From positions 248,001 through 312,000 of the forward strand of contig NZ_WUUS01000003.1 in the NCBI RefSeq assembly GCF_009831625.1: 64,000 bases of DNA, written 5' to 3'. Position numbers and translations under genes: made by a program. Positions 34,946-44,008 of this stretch are shown here, in pieces; position 1 is the stretch's first letter; every line of letters begins with the position of its first letter. Source of the stretch: Halobaculum saliterrae. Its GTDB lineage: Archaea > Halobacteriota > Halobacteria > Halobacteriales > Haloferacaceae. The notes below the pieces were generated by a model. That model did no database searches. It was not told the origin of the DNA and worked only from the letters and a program-made list of their open reading frames with translations.

Positions 34946-35134
34946 CGAACGGCACCGGCCGGGAGCGTCCTCGGGGTCGGCCGCGTCTCCGCGTTCGTGC
35001 GCCGCGAGGTCGGCGACGGGGGTGACGGCGGTGAGTGCAGTGACGGCGGTGACGGGAGCGACTGCGGCGATCGTGACGGCCCCGAGGCTCGTCGGACCGA
35101 AAGCGCCTTTCGGTGCCCCGGCCGATCCGGAGGC

Positions 35135-36316
35135 ATGATCTCCATCGCGCTCGCGGGCAAGCCCAACGCGGGCAAGTCCACCCTCTACACGGCCGCGACG
35201 ATGGCCGACGTGGACGTCGGAAACTACCCGTTCACGACGATCGACCCGAACCGGGGCGTCACCCACGTCCGCACCGACTGCCCGTGTGTCGACCGCGAGG
35301 AACGCTGCGGCGACGAGGACTGCCACGACGGCACGCGCTACGTCCCCGTCGAGCTGCTCGACGTGGCGGGGCTCGTGCCGGGCGCTCACGAGGGGAAGGG
35401 GCTCGGCAACCAGTTCCTCGACGCCCTGACCGACGCGGACGTGATCCTGCAGGTCGTCGACGCCGCGGGCGCGACGAACGCCGAAGGGGAGCCCGTCGAG
35501 GTCGGGGAGTACGACCCCGTCGAGGAGGTCGACTTCGTCGAGGCGGAGATGGACGCGTGGCTCGCGGGCATCCTCGACCGCAACTGGGAGTCCGTCGAGC
35601 GCAAGTCCCGATCGCCCGACTTCGACATCGAGGAGGCGCTCACCGACCTGCTGACGGGGTTCGGCGCGACAGAGCACGACGTGACGATCGTGCTCCGGGG
35701 GCTGGAGTACCCCGACGACCCGATCCAGTGGAGCGACGAGGACCGCGAGGTGCTGGCGGCCGAGATCCGCGCCCGGACGAAGCCGATCGTCCTCGTGGCG
35801 AACAAGGCCGACATCGCGCCGCCGGAGAACGTCGAGCGCCTGCGCGAGACCGACAAGCCGGTGATCCCCGCGACCGCCGACGGCGAGCTCGCGCTCCGGC
35901 GGGCGGCCGAGGCCGGCGCGATCGAGTACGACCCCGGCGACGGGGACTTCGAGGTCGTCGGCGACCTCAGCGACCAGCAGGAGCAGGGACTCGAACGGAT
36001 CCGCGAGGTGATGGAGGAGTTCGGCGGGACCGGGGTTCAGGCGGCACTGAACGAGGCGGTGTACGGCCTGCTCGATCTGATCACCGCCTTCCCCGTCCAG
36101 AACGAGACGCACTGGACCGACGCGAAGGGGAACGTCCTCCCCGACGCGTTCCTGCTCCCGAGCGGCAGCGGCCCCCGAGACCTCGCGTACGCAGTCCACA
36201 CCGACATCGGCGACGGGTACCTCCACGCCGTCGACGCCCGCGCCGACCGCCGGATCGGCGAGGACACGGAGCTGGAGGAGGGCGACGTGATCAAGATCGT
36301 CTCGACAGCGTCGTGA
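35135..36316 (+). CDS. YchF/Obg-type translation-associated GTPase with TGS domain
   Basis: A 393-residue P-loop NTPase. G1 is AGKPNAGKST, G2/G3 regions include NYPFTTIDPNRG and LLDVAGLVPGAHEGKGLG, and G4 is VLVANKAD. A Cys-rich insert (DCPCVDREERC...DC) after G2 is typical of archaeal members. The C-terminal TGS domain (GSGPRDLAYAVHTDIGDGYLHAV) covers residues ~315-393. It likely acts on ribosomes in the cytoplasm. I chose the ATG at 35135; the open frame upstream is a low-complexity repeat. The stop overlaps the GTG of the next gene (GTGA at 36313-36316). Confidence 0.9.
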   Translation: MISIALAGKPNAGKSTLYTAATMADVDVGNYPFTTIDPNRGVTHVRTDCPCVDREERCGDEDCHDGTRYVPVELLDVAGLVPGAHEGKGLGNQFLDALTDADVILQVVDAAGATNAEGEPVEVGEYDPVEEVDFVEAEMDAWLAGILDRNWESVERKSRSPDFDIEEALTDLLTGFGATEHDVTIVLRGLEYPDDPIQWSDEDREVLAAEIRARTKPIVLVANKADIAPPENVERLRETDKPVIPATADGELALRRAAEAGAIEYDPGDGDFEVVGDLSDQQEQGLERIREVMEEFGGTGVQAALNEAVYGLLDLITAFPVQNETHWTDAKGNVLPDAFLLPSGSGPRDLAYAVHTDIGDGYLHAVDARADRRIGEDTELEEGDVIKIVSTAS

Positions 36317-36726
36317 CCGCCGTCGTCCCCGTCACGGACGCACAGCCGAGCCAGTTGTTCGTGAGCGCCGCAAAGCTCCGTGACGTGCTCGGGTGGTTCC
36401 CCGTGGACGCGCCGGAGGCGCCCGGTCGTGACGATCCGCTCCCCGTGTTCGGGCCCGAGGACGTGCCGTTCGAGGTCCGTGGAGAGGTACTGCTCGCGGA
36501 CGGCCACACCCGTGCGGTAGCGGCGGTGCTCACGGGCGCGGACGCCCTTCACGTCGAGCGGGTCCCCGCCGCCGATCGCCGGGAGTTCTCGCTCGACGTC
36601 TACGAGACCTGCGTGGACTGGTGCGTCGATGCGGGGGTCACCGATCCCCGGGACCTCGTCGGGCGGGTCGTGAGCGCCGAGACCCACGAACGCGAGTGGG
36701 TCGAACGGTGCCGAGCGATCGAGTGA
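36313..36726 (+). CDS. ParB-like (ParB/sulfiredoxin-fold) conserved protein
   Basis: A 137-residue protein starting at GTG 36313, overlapping the GTPase stop by 4 nt. It contains VPFEVRGEVLLADGHTRAVAAVL, where DGHTR resembles the G-E-R-R/GHTR-type active-site box of the ParB/sulfiredoxin fold. The C-terminal part is helical (SLDVYETCVDWCVDAGV). No HTH is present, so it is not a segregation ParB. Translational coupling with the GTPase suggests a related function, which is unknown. Confidence 0.7.
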   Translation: MTAVVPVTDAQPSQLFVSAAKLRDVLGWFPVDAPEAPGRDDPLPVFGPEDVPFEVRGEVLLADGHTRAVAAVLTGADALHVERVPAADRREFSLDVYETCVDWCVDAGVTDPRDLVGRVVSAETHEREWVERCRAIE

Positions 36727-36732
36727 GCCGCG

Positions 36733-37953
36733 TCAGGGTTCGGCGTTCAACGCCTCCGCGAGCCGATCGACCTCCGACTCGGAGTTGAACGCGTGCACGG
36801 ACGCCCGAACCGCCTCGGGATCGGGGACGTCGCGGATCACGATCCCCTCGTCGTGGAGGCGATCGACGGTCGCCTCGGGGTCGACCACGTCGAACGTCAC
36901 GAGCCCTGATTCGGGGTCGGCGGGCGACAGCAGTCGATCGCCGTCGAGGCCGTCCGTCAGCCGGTCCGCGAGATCGAGCACGCGCTCGTGGACGGCGTCC
37001 AGGCCGACGGACTCCATCGTCCCGATCGCCTCCCGAAGGCCGACGTGCGGCGCCAGCGACGCGGTGCCGCGCTCGAAGCGCGCGCCGCCCGGGTTCAGAT
37101 CGTACGCGTCGGCGCCGGGGTCGTCGACGCTCCGGTAGCTCACCTGCGCCGGGTGGAGGTCGTCCTCGGCGGCCGGATCGACGTACAACAGTCCCGCTCC
37201 CCACGGCCCGAGACACCACTTGTGCCCCGAGCAGGCGACCGCGTCGGCGCCCCACTCGGGCACCGAAATCGGACGCTGTCCCGGCGACTGCACCGCGTCG
37301 ACGAGGGAGAACGCCCCCGCGTCGGCGGCGATCTCACACAGCTCCCGGACCGGGAGCCGGGTGCCGTAGTTCCACGACAGCGACGAGAAGCACGCGAGGT
37401 TCGCGTCGGCGACGGCGTCCGCGAACTCGTCCGTGTCGATTCGGCCGTCCTCGGTGTCGACCACGCGCACCTCGACGCCGCGCCGTCGTTCGAGCCGCTC
37501 GAACGGGAGGGTCCCGGCGGGGTGTTCCAGATCGGTGCGAACGACCACGTCGCCGGGATCCCAGTCGAGCGCGGCGGCGACGGCGCTGACGCCGTCGGCG
37601 GTGCTCTCGGTCAGGCCGACCGCCTCGCCCGGGGCGTCGAGGAACGCGGCGAGTCGATCGCGGAGGCGCTCGTACTCCTCGAACGCGACCACGTAGGGGT
37701 CCGACTCCGCGAGCACGTCGACCTTGTGGTACCGCTCCCACGCGGCCGACGCGTCGAGCACGCGGTCCGGCGAGGGGCCGGTCGCGCCCGTGTTGAAGTA
37801 GGCGACGCGGTCGCACGCCGGGATCGACTCCCGCAGCGCCTCGGGGGAGTCGGGACGGTCGCCGAGGTCGGGGTCGAAGTCGATCGCGGGGGCCGATCCG
37901 GTCTCGGGATCGGACCCGGATTCTGCCTCGGGATCGGACTCGTCCCCGGCCAT
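36733..37953 (-). CDS. Class V aminotransferase / cysteine desulfurase-like PLP enzyme
   Basis: A 406-residue fold-type I PLP enzyme. After an acidic ~25-residue lead comes VAYFNTGATGPSP, then the PLP region SLVDAVQSPGQRPISV and the Schiff-base lysine in VACSGHKWCLGPWGAG. The pattern resembles isopenicillin-N epimerase-like or cysteine desulfurase-like subgroups. I do not see the CsdA/SufS catalytic Cys loop near the C-terminus, so desulfurase activity is doubtful. It starts at ATG 37953, just after the stop of the class I aminotransferase; GTG 37959 is an alternative. Confidence 0.85.
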   Translation of the reverse strand: MAGDESDPEAESGSDPETGSAPAIDFDPDLGDRPDSPEALRESIPACDRVAYFNTGATGPSPDRVLDASAAWERYHKVDVLAESDPYVVAFEEYERLRDRLAAFLDAPGEAVGLTESTADGVSAVAAALDWDPGDVVVRTDLEHPAGTLPFERLERRRGVEVRVVDTEDGRIDTDEFADAVADANLACFSSLSWNYGTRLPVRELCEIAADAGAFSLVDAVQSPGQRPISVPEWGADAVACSGHKWCLGPWGAGLLYVDPAAEDDLHPAQVSYRSVDDPGADAYDLNPGGARFERGTASLAPHVGLREAIGTMESVGLDAVHERVLDLADRLTDGLDGDRLLSPADPESGLVTFDVVDPEATVDRLHDEGIVIRDVPDPEAVRASVHAFNSESEVDRLAEALNAEP

Positions 37954-37955
37954 CG

Positions 37956-39074
37956 TCACCGCACCGCCTCCGCCGCCTCGGCCATGATCCCCAGCGCCTC
38001 CTCGAGGTCGTCCTTGCCGGCGGCATAGGAGATCCGGGCGTGGCCCGCACCGTGCTCGCCGAACGCCTCGCCCGGGACGACGACGACGCCGCGCTCGATG
38101 CACTCGTCGACGAACCCGTCGGGCACGCGCGGCATCGCGTAGAAGGCCCCCTGTGGGGTCGGACAGTCGAGCCCGGCATCGGCGAGGCCGTCGACGACGA
38201 GGTCGCGCCGGCGCTCGTACGCCTCCCGCATCTCGTCGACGACCCCCTGCGGTCCCGACAGGGCGGCCTCGGCGGCGTACTGTGCGGGGGCGGATGCGCA
38301 CGCCTGCACGTACTGGTGGACGCGAAGCATCCGCTCGATGCGGTCGCTCGCGCCCGTGATCCAGCCGAGACGCCAGCCGGTCATCGAGTACGCCTTCGAT
38401 GCGGCGTTGACGACGACGACGTTGTCGCGCTCGAACTCGATCGGCGAGCGGTGCTCGCCGTCGAAGACGAAGTGCTCGTACACCTCGTCGGAGATACACA
38501 GCACGTCGTGCTCGCGGGCGATGCGCGCGAACTCGCGGACGTCCGCCTCCGAGGAGACGGTTCCCGTGGGGTTGCCGGGGGAGTTGACGACGAACGCGGC
38601 GGTGTCGTCGGTGATCCGCTCCTCGATCGCGGCCGGGTCGATCGTCAGGTCCTCGCGCAGCGGGACCGGCACGGGCTCGCCGCCCGCGAGCTTCGTCAGG
38701 GCGTCGTAGGCGACGAACCCCGGATCCGGGATCAGGACCTCCTGCCCGGCGTCGACGTGCGCCTCCATGGCGAGGTGGAGCGCCTCGCTGCCGCCCGCGG
38801 TGGCGATCACGTCGTCGGGGTCGACCTCGATCCCCTGGTCGCGAGCGTGCTTGTCGGCGATCGAGTCGCGTAGCGCCTCGATGCCCTTGTTGCCGGTGTA
38901 CCCGTCGGTGTCGCCGGCCTCGATGGCGTCGATCGCGGCCCGTCCGGCGTGTTCGGGCGTCGGGAAGTCCGGCTGCCCGAGCCCGAGGTTGATGGCGTCG
39001 TCGCCGGCGGCCTCGAACACCTCGCGGATGCCGCTGATGGAGATCCGCTCCACGCGATCGGAGAAGGTCGTCAT
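37956..39074 (-). CDS. Class I/II pyridoxal-phosphate aminotransferase (AspC-like)
   Basis: A 372-residue fold-type I aminotransferase. Visible are NLGLGQPDFPTP, the substrate-binding VVNSPGNPTGTV, the PLP-contact ISDEVYEHFVF and the Schiff-base lysine in NAASKAYSMTGWRLGW. The C-terminal Arg region is HARISYAAG. It transfers amino groups between an amino acid (aspartate, aromatic or alanine type) and 2-oxoglutarate; substrate specificity cannot be set from motifs. Its stop lies 3 nt before the ATG of the class V enzyme, so the two form one transcription unit. Confidence 0.92.
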   Translation of the reverse strand: MTTFSDRVERISISGIREVFEAAGDDAINLGLGQPDFPTPEHAGRAAIDAIEAGDTDGYTGNKGIEALRDSIADKHARDQGIEVDPDDVIATAGGSEALHLAMEAHVDAGQEVLIPDPGFVAYDALTKLAGGEPVPVPLREDLTIDPAAIEERITDDTAAFVVNSPGNPTGTVSSEADVREFARIAREHDVLCISDEVYEHFVFDGEHRSPIEFERDNVVVVNAASKAYSMTGWRLGWITGASDRIERMLRVHQYVQACASAPAQYAAEAALSGPQGVVDEMREAYERRRDLVVDGLADAGLDCPTPQGAFYAMPRVPDGFVDECIERGVVVVPGEAFGEHGAGHARISYAAGKDDLEEALGIMAEAAEAVR

Positions 39075-39134
39075 GTGGGAACGGGCGGCTGCGGCGGTGT
39101 TAGTCGTTTCCCTCGGGCGACCCCGTCGAGGCGG

Positions 39135-39884
39135 CTACTGGTACATCCGGAGCTGCTGGGCCTGCGAGATGTTCTCCTCGCCGCCCTGCATCTGTGCCGC
39201 CAACTGCTGTTTGGCGCGGCGGATCCGGTCGGCGTGCGTCTTCAGCGTCTCCGCGTCCACGTCCACTCCCGTGAGCGGCTCGACGACCGACTCGAGGACG
39301 ACCCGGGCGGCGACGGGGTCCGGGAACTGCGGGTCGGAGTCGACCACCAGTCCGACGGCCGGGAGGTCAGTCTCCAGCGCGTGTGCCAGCAGCGCGCCGG
39401 TGGGTCCGGTGACGAGCCCCGCGGACTCGGGCTCGGGGACGTCCAGCCCGTCGAGGATGCCGTCCGCGCCGCCGACGGCGACCCCCCGAAGCGTCGGCGA
39501 CGCCTCGGCGTCGTCGTCATCGCGGTCGGCACGCAGTCCCGCGATGTACAGCGGCGTGACCGACTCCTCGCGGAACCAGCCCTCGATGCAGCCCGCGAAC
39601 TCCTCGGCGGCGTCGGGGGAGACGGGGACGTCCGACTGGAGGACGAGCAGGTCCGCGTCGGCGTCGGCGTACAGCCGCACGGGCGTCGTGACCCCGCGTT
39701 CGTCGGCAGCGTAGGCGGCCGCCGCGGGGAGCCCGTCGCAGTGGACCGTCGCGTACAGCTCCATGTCGAGCGTCCCGACGAGGTGATCGGCGACGATCTT
39801 CCCCACCAACCCGACGCCCGGCAACCCCTCCACGAGTACCGGGTCATCGAACTCGCGCTCGGAGACCACGTCGATGTGTCCCAT
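39135..39884 (-). CDS. PAC2-family proteasome assembly chaperone
   Basis: A 249-residue protein with the PAC2 signature at the N-terminus: DPVLVEGLPGVGLVGKIVADHL. The central part contains VTGPTGALLAHALE, a second family landmark, and the C-terminus is helical (ADRIRRAKQQLAAQM, ending in QAQQLRMYQ). Archaeal homologues (PbaA/PbaB type) assist assembly of the 20S proteasome or dock onto it through C-terminal tails. The proteasome beta gene is ~14 kb away in this window, not adjacent. The start is ATG 39884. Confidence 0.9.
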   Translation of the reverse strand: MGHIDVVSEREFDDPVLVEGLPGVGLVGKIVADHLVGTLDMELYATVHCDGLPAAAAYAADERGVTTPVRLYADADADLLVLQSDVPVSPDAAEEFAGCIEGWFREESVTPLYIAGLRADRDDDDAEASPTLRGVAVGGADGILDGLDVPEPESAGLVTGPTGALLAHALETDLPAVGLVVDSDPQFPDPVAARVVLESVVEPLTGVDVDAETLKTHADRIRRAKQQLAAQMQGGEENISQAQQLRMYQ

Positions 39885-39968
39885 ACGTGTACTCGACCGC
39901 TCGCGGTCATAAACCTAGGTCGCGGCGGCGTCCGAAAGGGACAACCCCGGCGGCGCGGATCCGTGCGT

Positions 39969-40931
39969 ATGAACGATGACGGCGGCGTGCTCGACCGGTA
40001 CGCCTCGCTCGTCGACGACGAGGCGGCGTTCCGGGCCGCCTGCGACCGGCCGCTCCCCTCGGTCGTGCGCGTCAACACGCTCGCGGCCGACGCCGACCGG
40101 GTCGCCCGCGCGTTCGACGAGGAGGGAACCGACTACGAGCGCGCCGGCTGGCACGACGGGATCTTCCGGATGGCCGAGCGCTCGCCGGGGACGACGTGGC
40201 CGTACGCCCACGGCTGGGTGCACGGACAGGAGGAAGTCTCCTGCCTCCCGGCACTCGCGCTCGACCCCGAGCCCGGCACGCGCGTGTGGGACACCTGCGC
40301 CGCGCCGGGGAGCAAGACCACCCAACTCGCGGCGCTGATGGACGACGCCGGAACCCTCGTCGGCAACGACACCAGCCTCGGTCGCCTCTCGGCGCTGCGG
40401 CACAACGCCGAGCGCCTCGGCGTGACGAACCTCGTCGTCGACCAGCAGGACGCGCGCAACTACTCGCTGAACGGGTTCGGCTTCGAGGAGTTCGACGCGA
40501 CGCTCGTCGACGCTCCCTGCTCGTGTGAGGGGACGATCCGGAAGAACCCCGACGCGTTCGACACGTGGACGCTGGATCACGTCCACGAGGTCGCCGGCGT
40601 CCAGAAGGGGATCCTCCGTCGCGCGGTGCAGGCGACCCGTCCCGGCGGCACGGTCGTCTACTCGACGTGCACGTTCGCGCCCGAGGAGAACGAGGCCGTG
40701 CTGGACCACGTGCTCCACGAGGAGGACTGCGAGATCGTCGAGTGGGACTGCCCGCTGGAGTCCGTCTCCGGCGTGACGGAGTGGCACGACGAGGAGTACG
40801 ACCCGAGCGTCGCGAGGGCGACGCGGATCTACCCCCATCACAACGACACGGGCGGGTTCTTCCTCGCGAAGCTTCGGGTGGGTGGCGACGGCGGCGCCGC
40901 CGACGACCCGGAGCCGGAGGTGGCGACATGA
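39969..40931 (+). CDS. RsmB/NOP-family RNA m5C methyltransferase
   Basis: A 320-residue AdoMet-dependent cytosine-5 RNA methyltransferase. Motif I/X region is VWDTCAAPGSKTTQLAAL; motif IV with the release cysteine is LVDAPCSCEGTIRK, and motif VI with the nucleophilic cysteine is VYSTCTFAPEENE. No N-terminal PUA or NusB domain is present; the next gene may supply that module. The target could be tRNA or rRNA. It starts at ATG 39969, with an AT-rich patch (TCATAAACC) about 60 nt upstream. The stop overlaps the next ATG (ATGA). Confidence 0.92.
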   Translation: MNDDGGVLDRYASLVDDEAAFRAACDRPLPSVVRVNTLAADADRVARAFDEEGTDYERAGWHDGIFRMAERSPGTTWPYAHGWVHGQEEVSCLPALALDPEPGTRVWDTCAAPGSKTTQLAALMDDAGTLVGNDTSLGRLSALRHNAERLGVTNLVVDQQDARNYSLNGFGFEEFDATLVDAPCSCEGTIRKNPDAFDTWTLDHVHEVAGVQKGILRRAVQATRPGGTVVYSTCTFAPEENEAVLDHVLHEEDCEIVEWDCPLESVSGVTEWHDEEYDPSVARATRIYPHHNDTGGFFLAKLRVGGDGGAADDPEPEVAT

Positions 40932-41470
40932 GCGACACCGCCGACGGGGAGGGCGCCCCCGGCAACGACGGGAGTCAGTTCGACCGGCTGCCGGCGACCG
41001 TCGCAGAGCGCGAGGTCGAGGGCCGCGCGACGCGCGAGGAAGTGCTCGACTGGTGGGACGAGCGCTTCGGGATCGAACCGGACGCGTTCGGGGACCACAC
41101 CTTCTGGGAGAAGGGCAAGGGAAAGATCTGGGTCTTCGCGGACGACCTCCCCAGCCCGCAGGAGCGCGAGGGCGTCGGGATGACGGTGCTTCGCACGCGC
41201 CAGGAGCACTGGAAGCCGACGACCACGGCCGCGAGGAAGTGGGGCCATCTCGCGACGAGGAACGTCATCGAACTGTCGTCGGGGGAGGCGAAAGCGTTCG
41301 CGGCGGGCCACGATCAGGACCTCCCCGAGTGGGACGGCGACTGGGGATACCTGATCGCCACGCACGAACTGGCGGGCGATCAGGTGCCGATCGGCGTGGG
41401 GTTGTACCTCTACGACGAGCTTCGATCGGTGGTGCCGAAGGGGTATCAGGAGGAGTTGCCGAGGCTGTAG
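40928..41470 (+). CDS. RNA-binding partner of the NOP-family methyltransferase (PUA-like, haloarchaeal)
   Basis: A 180-residue protein whose ATG overlaps the methyltransferase stop. It contains DWWDERFGIEPDAFGDHTFWEKGKGKIW and GMTVLRTRQEHWKPTTTAARKWG, ending in GVGLYLYDELRSVVPKGY. In other organisms NOP2-like enzymes carry a C-terminal PUA-type domain, and a separate coupled ORF with these features could be the split equivalent. I recall similar haloarchaeal proteins as a DUF family but cannot name it surely. The pairing is seen; the RNA-binding role is inferred. Confidence 0.75.
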   Translation: MSDTADGEGAPGNDGSQFDRLPATVAEREVEGRATREEVLDWWDERFGIEPDAFGDHTFWEKGKGKIWVFADDLPSPQEREGVGMTVLRTRQEHWKPTTTAARKWGHLATRNVIELSSGEAKAFAAGHDQDLPEWDGDWGYLIATHELAGDQVPIGVGLYLYDELRSVVPKGYQEELPRL

Positions 41471-41599
41471 CGGTCGGGTTGGACTGGGTCAGATCGGAGA
41501 CCACACGATTTTAACTTGACACGATCTCGACTACCCGGCGATGCGCACCGAAGCCCTCCGTTCGCCGCGAGTCGAGACGCCGCTCCCGGAGGTGGGGGC

Positions 41600-42340
41600 G
41601 TGAACGCCGTGATCGAGCGGTTCCCCGTCGGAGCGCGCGCCGGGGTCGCGCTGTCGACCGTCGGGATCTGCGTCGTCGCTCTCCTCGCCGGACTGGTCGG
41701 CATCATCGCGATACGTGCGACCGTGGGTCCGCTGGTCGCCGAGACGGCGGCGTTCCGGGTGGTCGCCGGCAATCTCATCCAAGTCGGGTTCGCGGGGTTC
41801 GCCGCCGTCTATCTCCACAGGGCGGCCGATGCCGAGCGGTTCGTCCCGGTCCGCGTGCCCACCCCGCGGGATGTCGGGTGGATCGCCGTGGCGGCGTTCG
41901 GGGTGCCGATCGTCGGCGTGGCCGGTGCCGCGGTCCTGTCGGCCGTCGGCCTGCCCGAGCCGATGCCGGGCGGCGGCCACGCCGACGTCCTGTCGAACCC
42001 CGCGCTGTGGCCCGTCGCGTTCGTCGGGCTGTACCTGTTCGCGGCCCCCGCCGAGGAGGCCGTGTTCCGCGGGATCGTTCAGGGTCGACTTCGGGAGGCG
42101 TTCGGGTTCGCGGGAACCGTGCTCGTCTCGGCCGCGGTGTTCGGACTCCTCCACTTCCTCGTCGGCCTGCTCACCCCGGCGGTCGGATTCGACGGGAGCC
42201 TGTACTGGGGCCTGTCGGCGCTCGTTCCGGGCGTCATCTGGGGGTACGCGTACGAACGGACGCGAAACCTCGTCGTGACGTCCGTCGCACACGCGATGTC
42301 GTGGACCGTTCCGTTCGGGGCGCTGTTGCCGTTCGTGTAG
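41600..42340 (+). CDS. CPBP-family intramembrane glutamic protease
   Basis: A 246-residue membrane protein with about eight hydrophobic segments. The catalytic motifs of the CPBP (Abi/Rce1-like) family are visible: EE-x3-R in PAEEAVFRGIVQGRL, His in FGLLHFLVGLL and His in SVAHAMSW. It may cleave CAAX-like or other membrane substrates. I use GTG 41600 because composition becomes protein-like there; the frame opens at 41516 close to an AT-rich patch (GATTTTAACTTG), so the start is uncertain. It converges on the Bax1 gene. Confidence 0.85.
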   Translation: MNAVIERFPVGARAGVALSTVGICVVALLAGLVGIIAIRATVGPLVAETAAFRVVAGNLIQVGFAGFAAVYLHRAADAERFVPVRVPTPRDVGWIAVAAFGVPIVGVAGAAVLSAVGLPEPMPGGGHADVLSNPALWPVAFVGLYLFAAPAEEAVFRGIVQGRLREAFGFAGTVLVSAAVFGLLHFLVGLLTPAVGFDGSLYWGLSALVPGVIWGYAYERTRNLVVTSVAHAMSWTVPFGALLPFV

Positions 42341-42352
42341 CGCCGCGGAGGT

Positions 42353-43870
42353 TCACTTCTCGCGCACCGTCCCGCCGCTCAACCCCTCCCACTCGACGCG
42401 ATAGCCGAGCGCCGACAGCGCCGCGCTCGCGTCGGTGAGTCCGGCGTCACCGAGGACGGCCTCCGCCCCCGAGAACGACATCCCCGCCTCGATCCCGTCG
42501 CCAACGCGGTCCAGCACCACGGGTCGCACGAGTGTCGCGCCGAGCCGGCGATGTTCGGGGAAGCTCACGTCGTCGAGGGCGTCCGTCGGCACCCCGTACT
42601 GGTCGGCGAGATCCTCGACGGCGACGACGTCAGCGTCGGGGACCAACTCGGCGGGCAGGTCGGCGGTCACCTCGTCGGCGAGATCGGCCTCGTACTCGCG
42701 GAGCACGTCGACCACGTCCTTCACGCGGACCGTCCCCGAGTAGGTGACGACGCGGTGGTCGCGGGCGGCGATCTCCTCGCCCACGCCGAGGCTCTCGTCG
42801 ACCGCGACGACAAGCTCGACATCCTCCACGTCGGCGAGCTGGGCGAGCTTCTTCTCGACGTACTCGGGCGTCCAGAAGCCCATCACCTCGAAGAAGACGC
42901 GGTAGTCGGCGTGGCGATACTCGAAGGCGAAGTCGGGGATCATCACGCTGGCACCGACCCTGAGGGGTTCCGGCTCCCTGGTGAGGTCCCAGTCGAGATC
43001 CAGTGCCCTGAACCGGGCGGCGAAGTCCGCCTCGACGCCGGAGTCGAACGCGGGCTCTGCGAGCGGCTCGACGCCCGGGACGGACACGTCGCCGTCGTCG
43101 AGTTCGAGCAGGTACTCGCGCCCACGGTCGTCGATGTCGGCCTCCAGCGTCCACTCGTCGGCGGTGGCGGCGACGGTGCGCAGGAGGCGGGCGAACGCCG
43201 TCCCGTAGCGTCGCGTCCGGCGGAACAGCGCGTCGGGACCGGTGATCACCACCTCGCGTTCGGTCGGCCCGTCCTCCCCGCGCACGCGGATCTCGTACAG
43301 GAGGCCGAGTCGCTTGGCCGCCGAGACGAGCGCCTTCGGGTCGGTCGAGCGCACGCGCACCTCCGTCGCGTCGAACAGGGCCGTCTGCGCCAGCGAGAGG
43401 TCGTACTGGACGAGCAGCTCGTCGGGGTCCCAGCGGGGGTCGAACTCGGCGAGCACCTGGTTCGCGTCGCGGTCGGCGTACAGCGACCCCTCGACCTCGT
43501 CGGGGGCCACGCCGAGGCGGTCGCCCGCGCGGTCGAGGGCCGTCGCGCGCTCCTCGTCGCTCGCCACGCCGACGGCCTCCGCCGCCTCGAAGGCGACCCG
43601 GCGGGCGCGCCGCGGCGGGAGGGGGGCCCGCGTCTCGAACGCGGCCTCCCGGTCGAGCAGCGCGGCGAACCCGCGGACGAGCTTGTAGTCGTCCGCCTCC
43701 CGCTCCAGCGCCGAGAGCGCCTCGTCGAGGTCCGCCCGGCGCTCTCCCACGTGGCCCTGATAGACGCCGAACACGCGTGCGGCGAGCCGACGAGCCCCGG
43801 AGTCGCCGGCGACGAACTGCGGACGGTAGCCGCCGCGGCGGCTGACGCGCAGGAGGTCCTTCGTGATCAC
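42353..43870 (-). CDS. bax1: Bax1 nuclease (DUF790), partner of XPB helicase
   Basis: A 505-residue protein starting at GTG 43870 with ITKDLLRVSRRGGYRPQFV, the typical Bax1 N-terminus. A PD-(D/E)XK-like nuclease core lies near the middle-to-late part (PDFAFEYRHADYRVFFEVMG, then a lysine in EYVEKKLA). In archaea Bax1 binds XPB and nicks DNA bubbles with it, a nucleotide-excision-repair-like pair. In most genomes the two genes abut; here XPB is also on the minus strand but a plus-strand lipoprotein gene of 414 nt lies between them. Length is slightly long owing to acidic inserts. Confidence 0.9.
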   Translation of the reverse strand: MITKDLLRVSRRGGYRPQFVAGDSGARRLAARVFGVYQGHVGERRADLDEALSALEREADDYKLVRGFAALLDREAAFETRAPLPPRRARRVAFEAAEAVGVASDEERATALDRAGDRLGVAPDEVEGSLYADRDANQVLAEFDPRWDPDELLVQYDLSLAQTALFDATEVRVRSTDPKALVSAAKRLGLLYEIRVRGEDGPTEREVVITGPDALFRRTRRYGTAFARLLRTVAATADEWTLEADIDDRGREYLLELDDGDVSVPGVEPLAEPAFDSGVEADFAARFRALDLDWDLTREPEPLRVGASVMIPDFAFEYRHADYRVFFEVMGFWTPEYVEKKLAQLADVEDVELVVAVDESLGVGEEIAARDHRVVTYSGTVRVKDVVDVLREYEADLADEVTADLPAELVPDADVVAVEDLADQYGVPTDALDDVSFPEHRRLGATLVRPVVLDRVGDGIEAGMSFSGAEAVLGDAGLTDASAALSALGYRVEWEGLSGGTVREK

Positions 43871-44008
43871 GGTCGTCGCGGGGTGTACCGTCGCGGACGA
43901 TAAAGCGGCGGCGGTGCCGTCGTCCCGTCCCCGCACCCGCACTTCCACCGCCACCGTCCGACGCCGCGATGGACAAGGCTCATACCGGATCCGCGAAACC
44001 GGGGAGAC

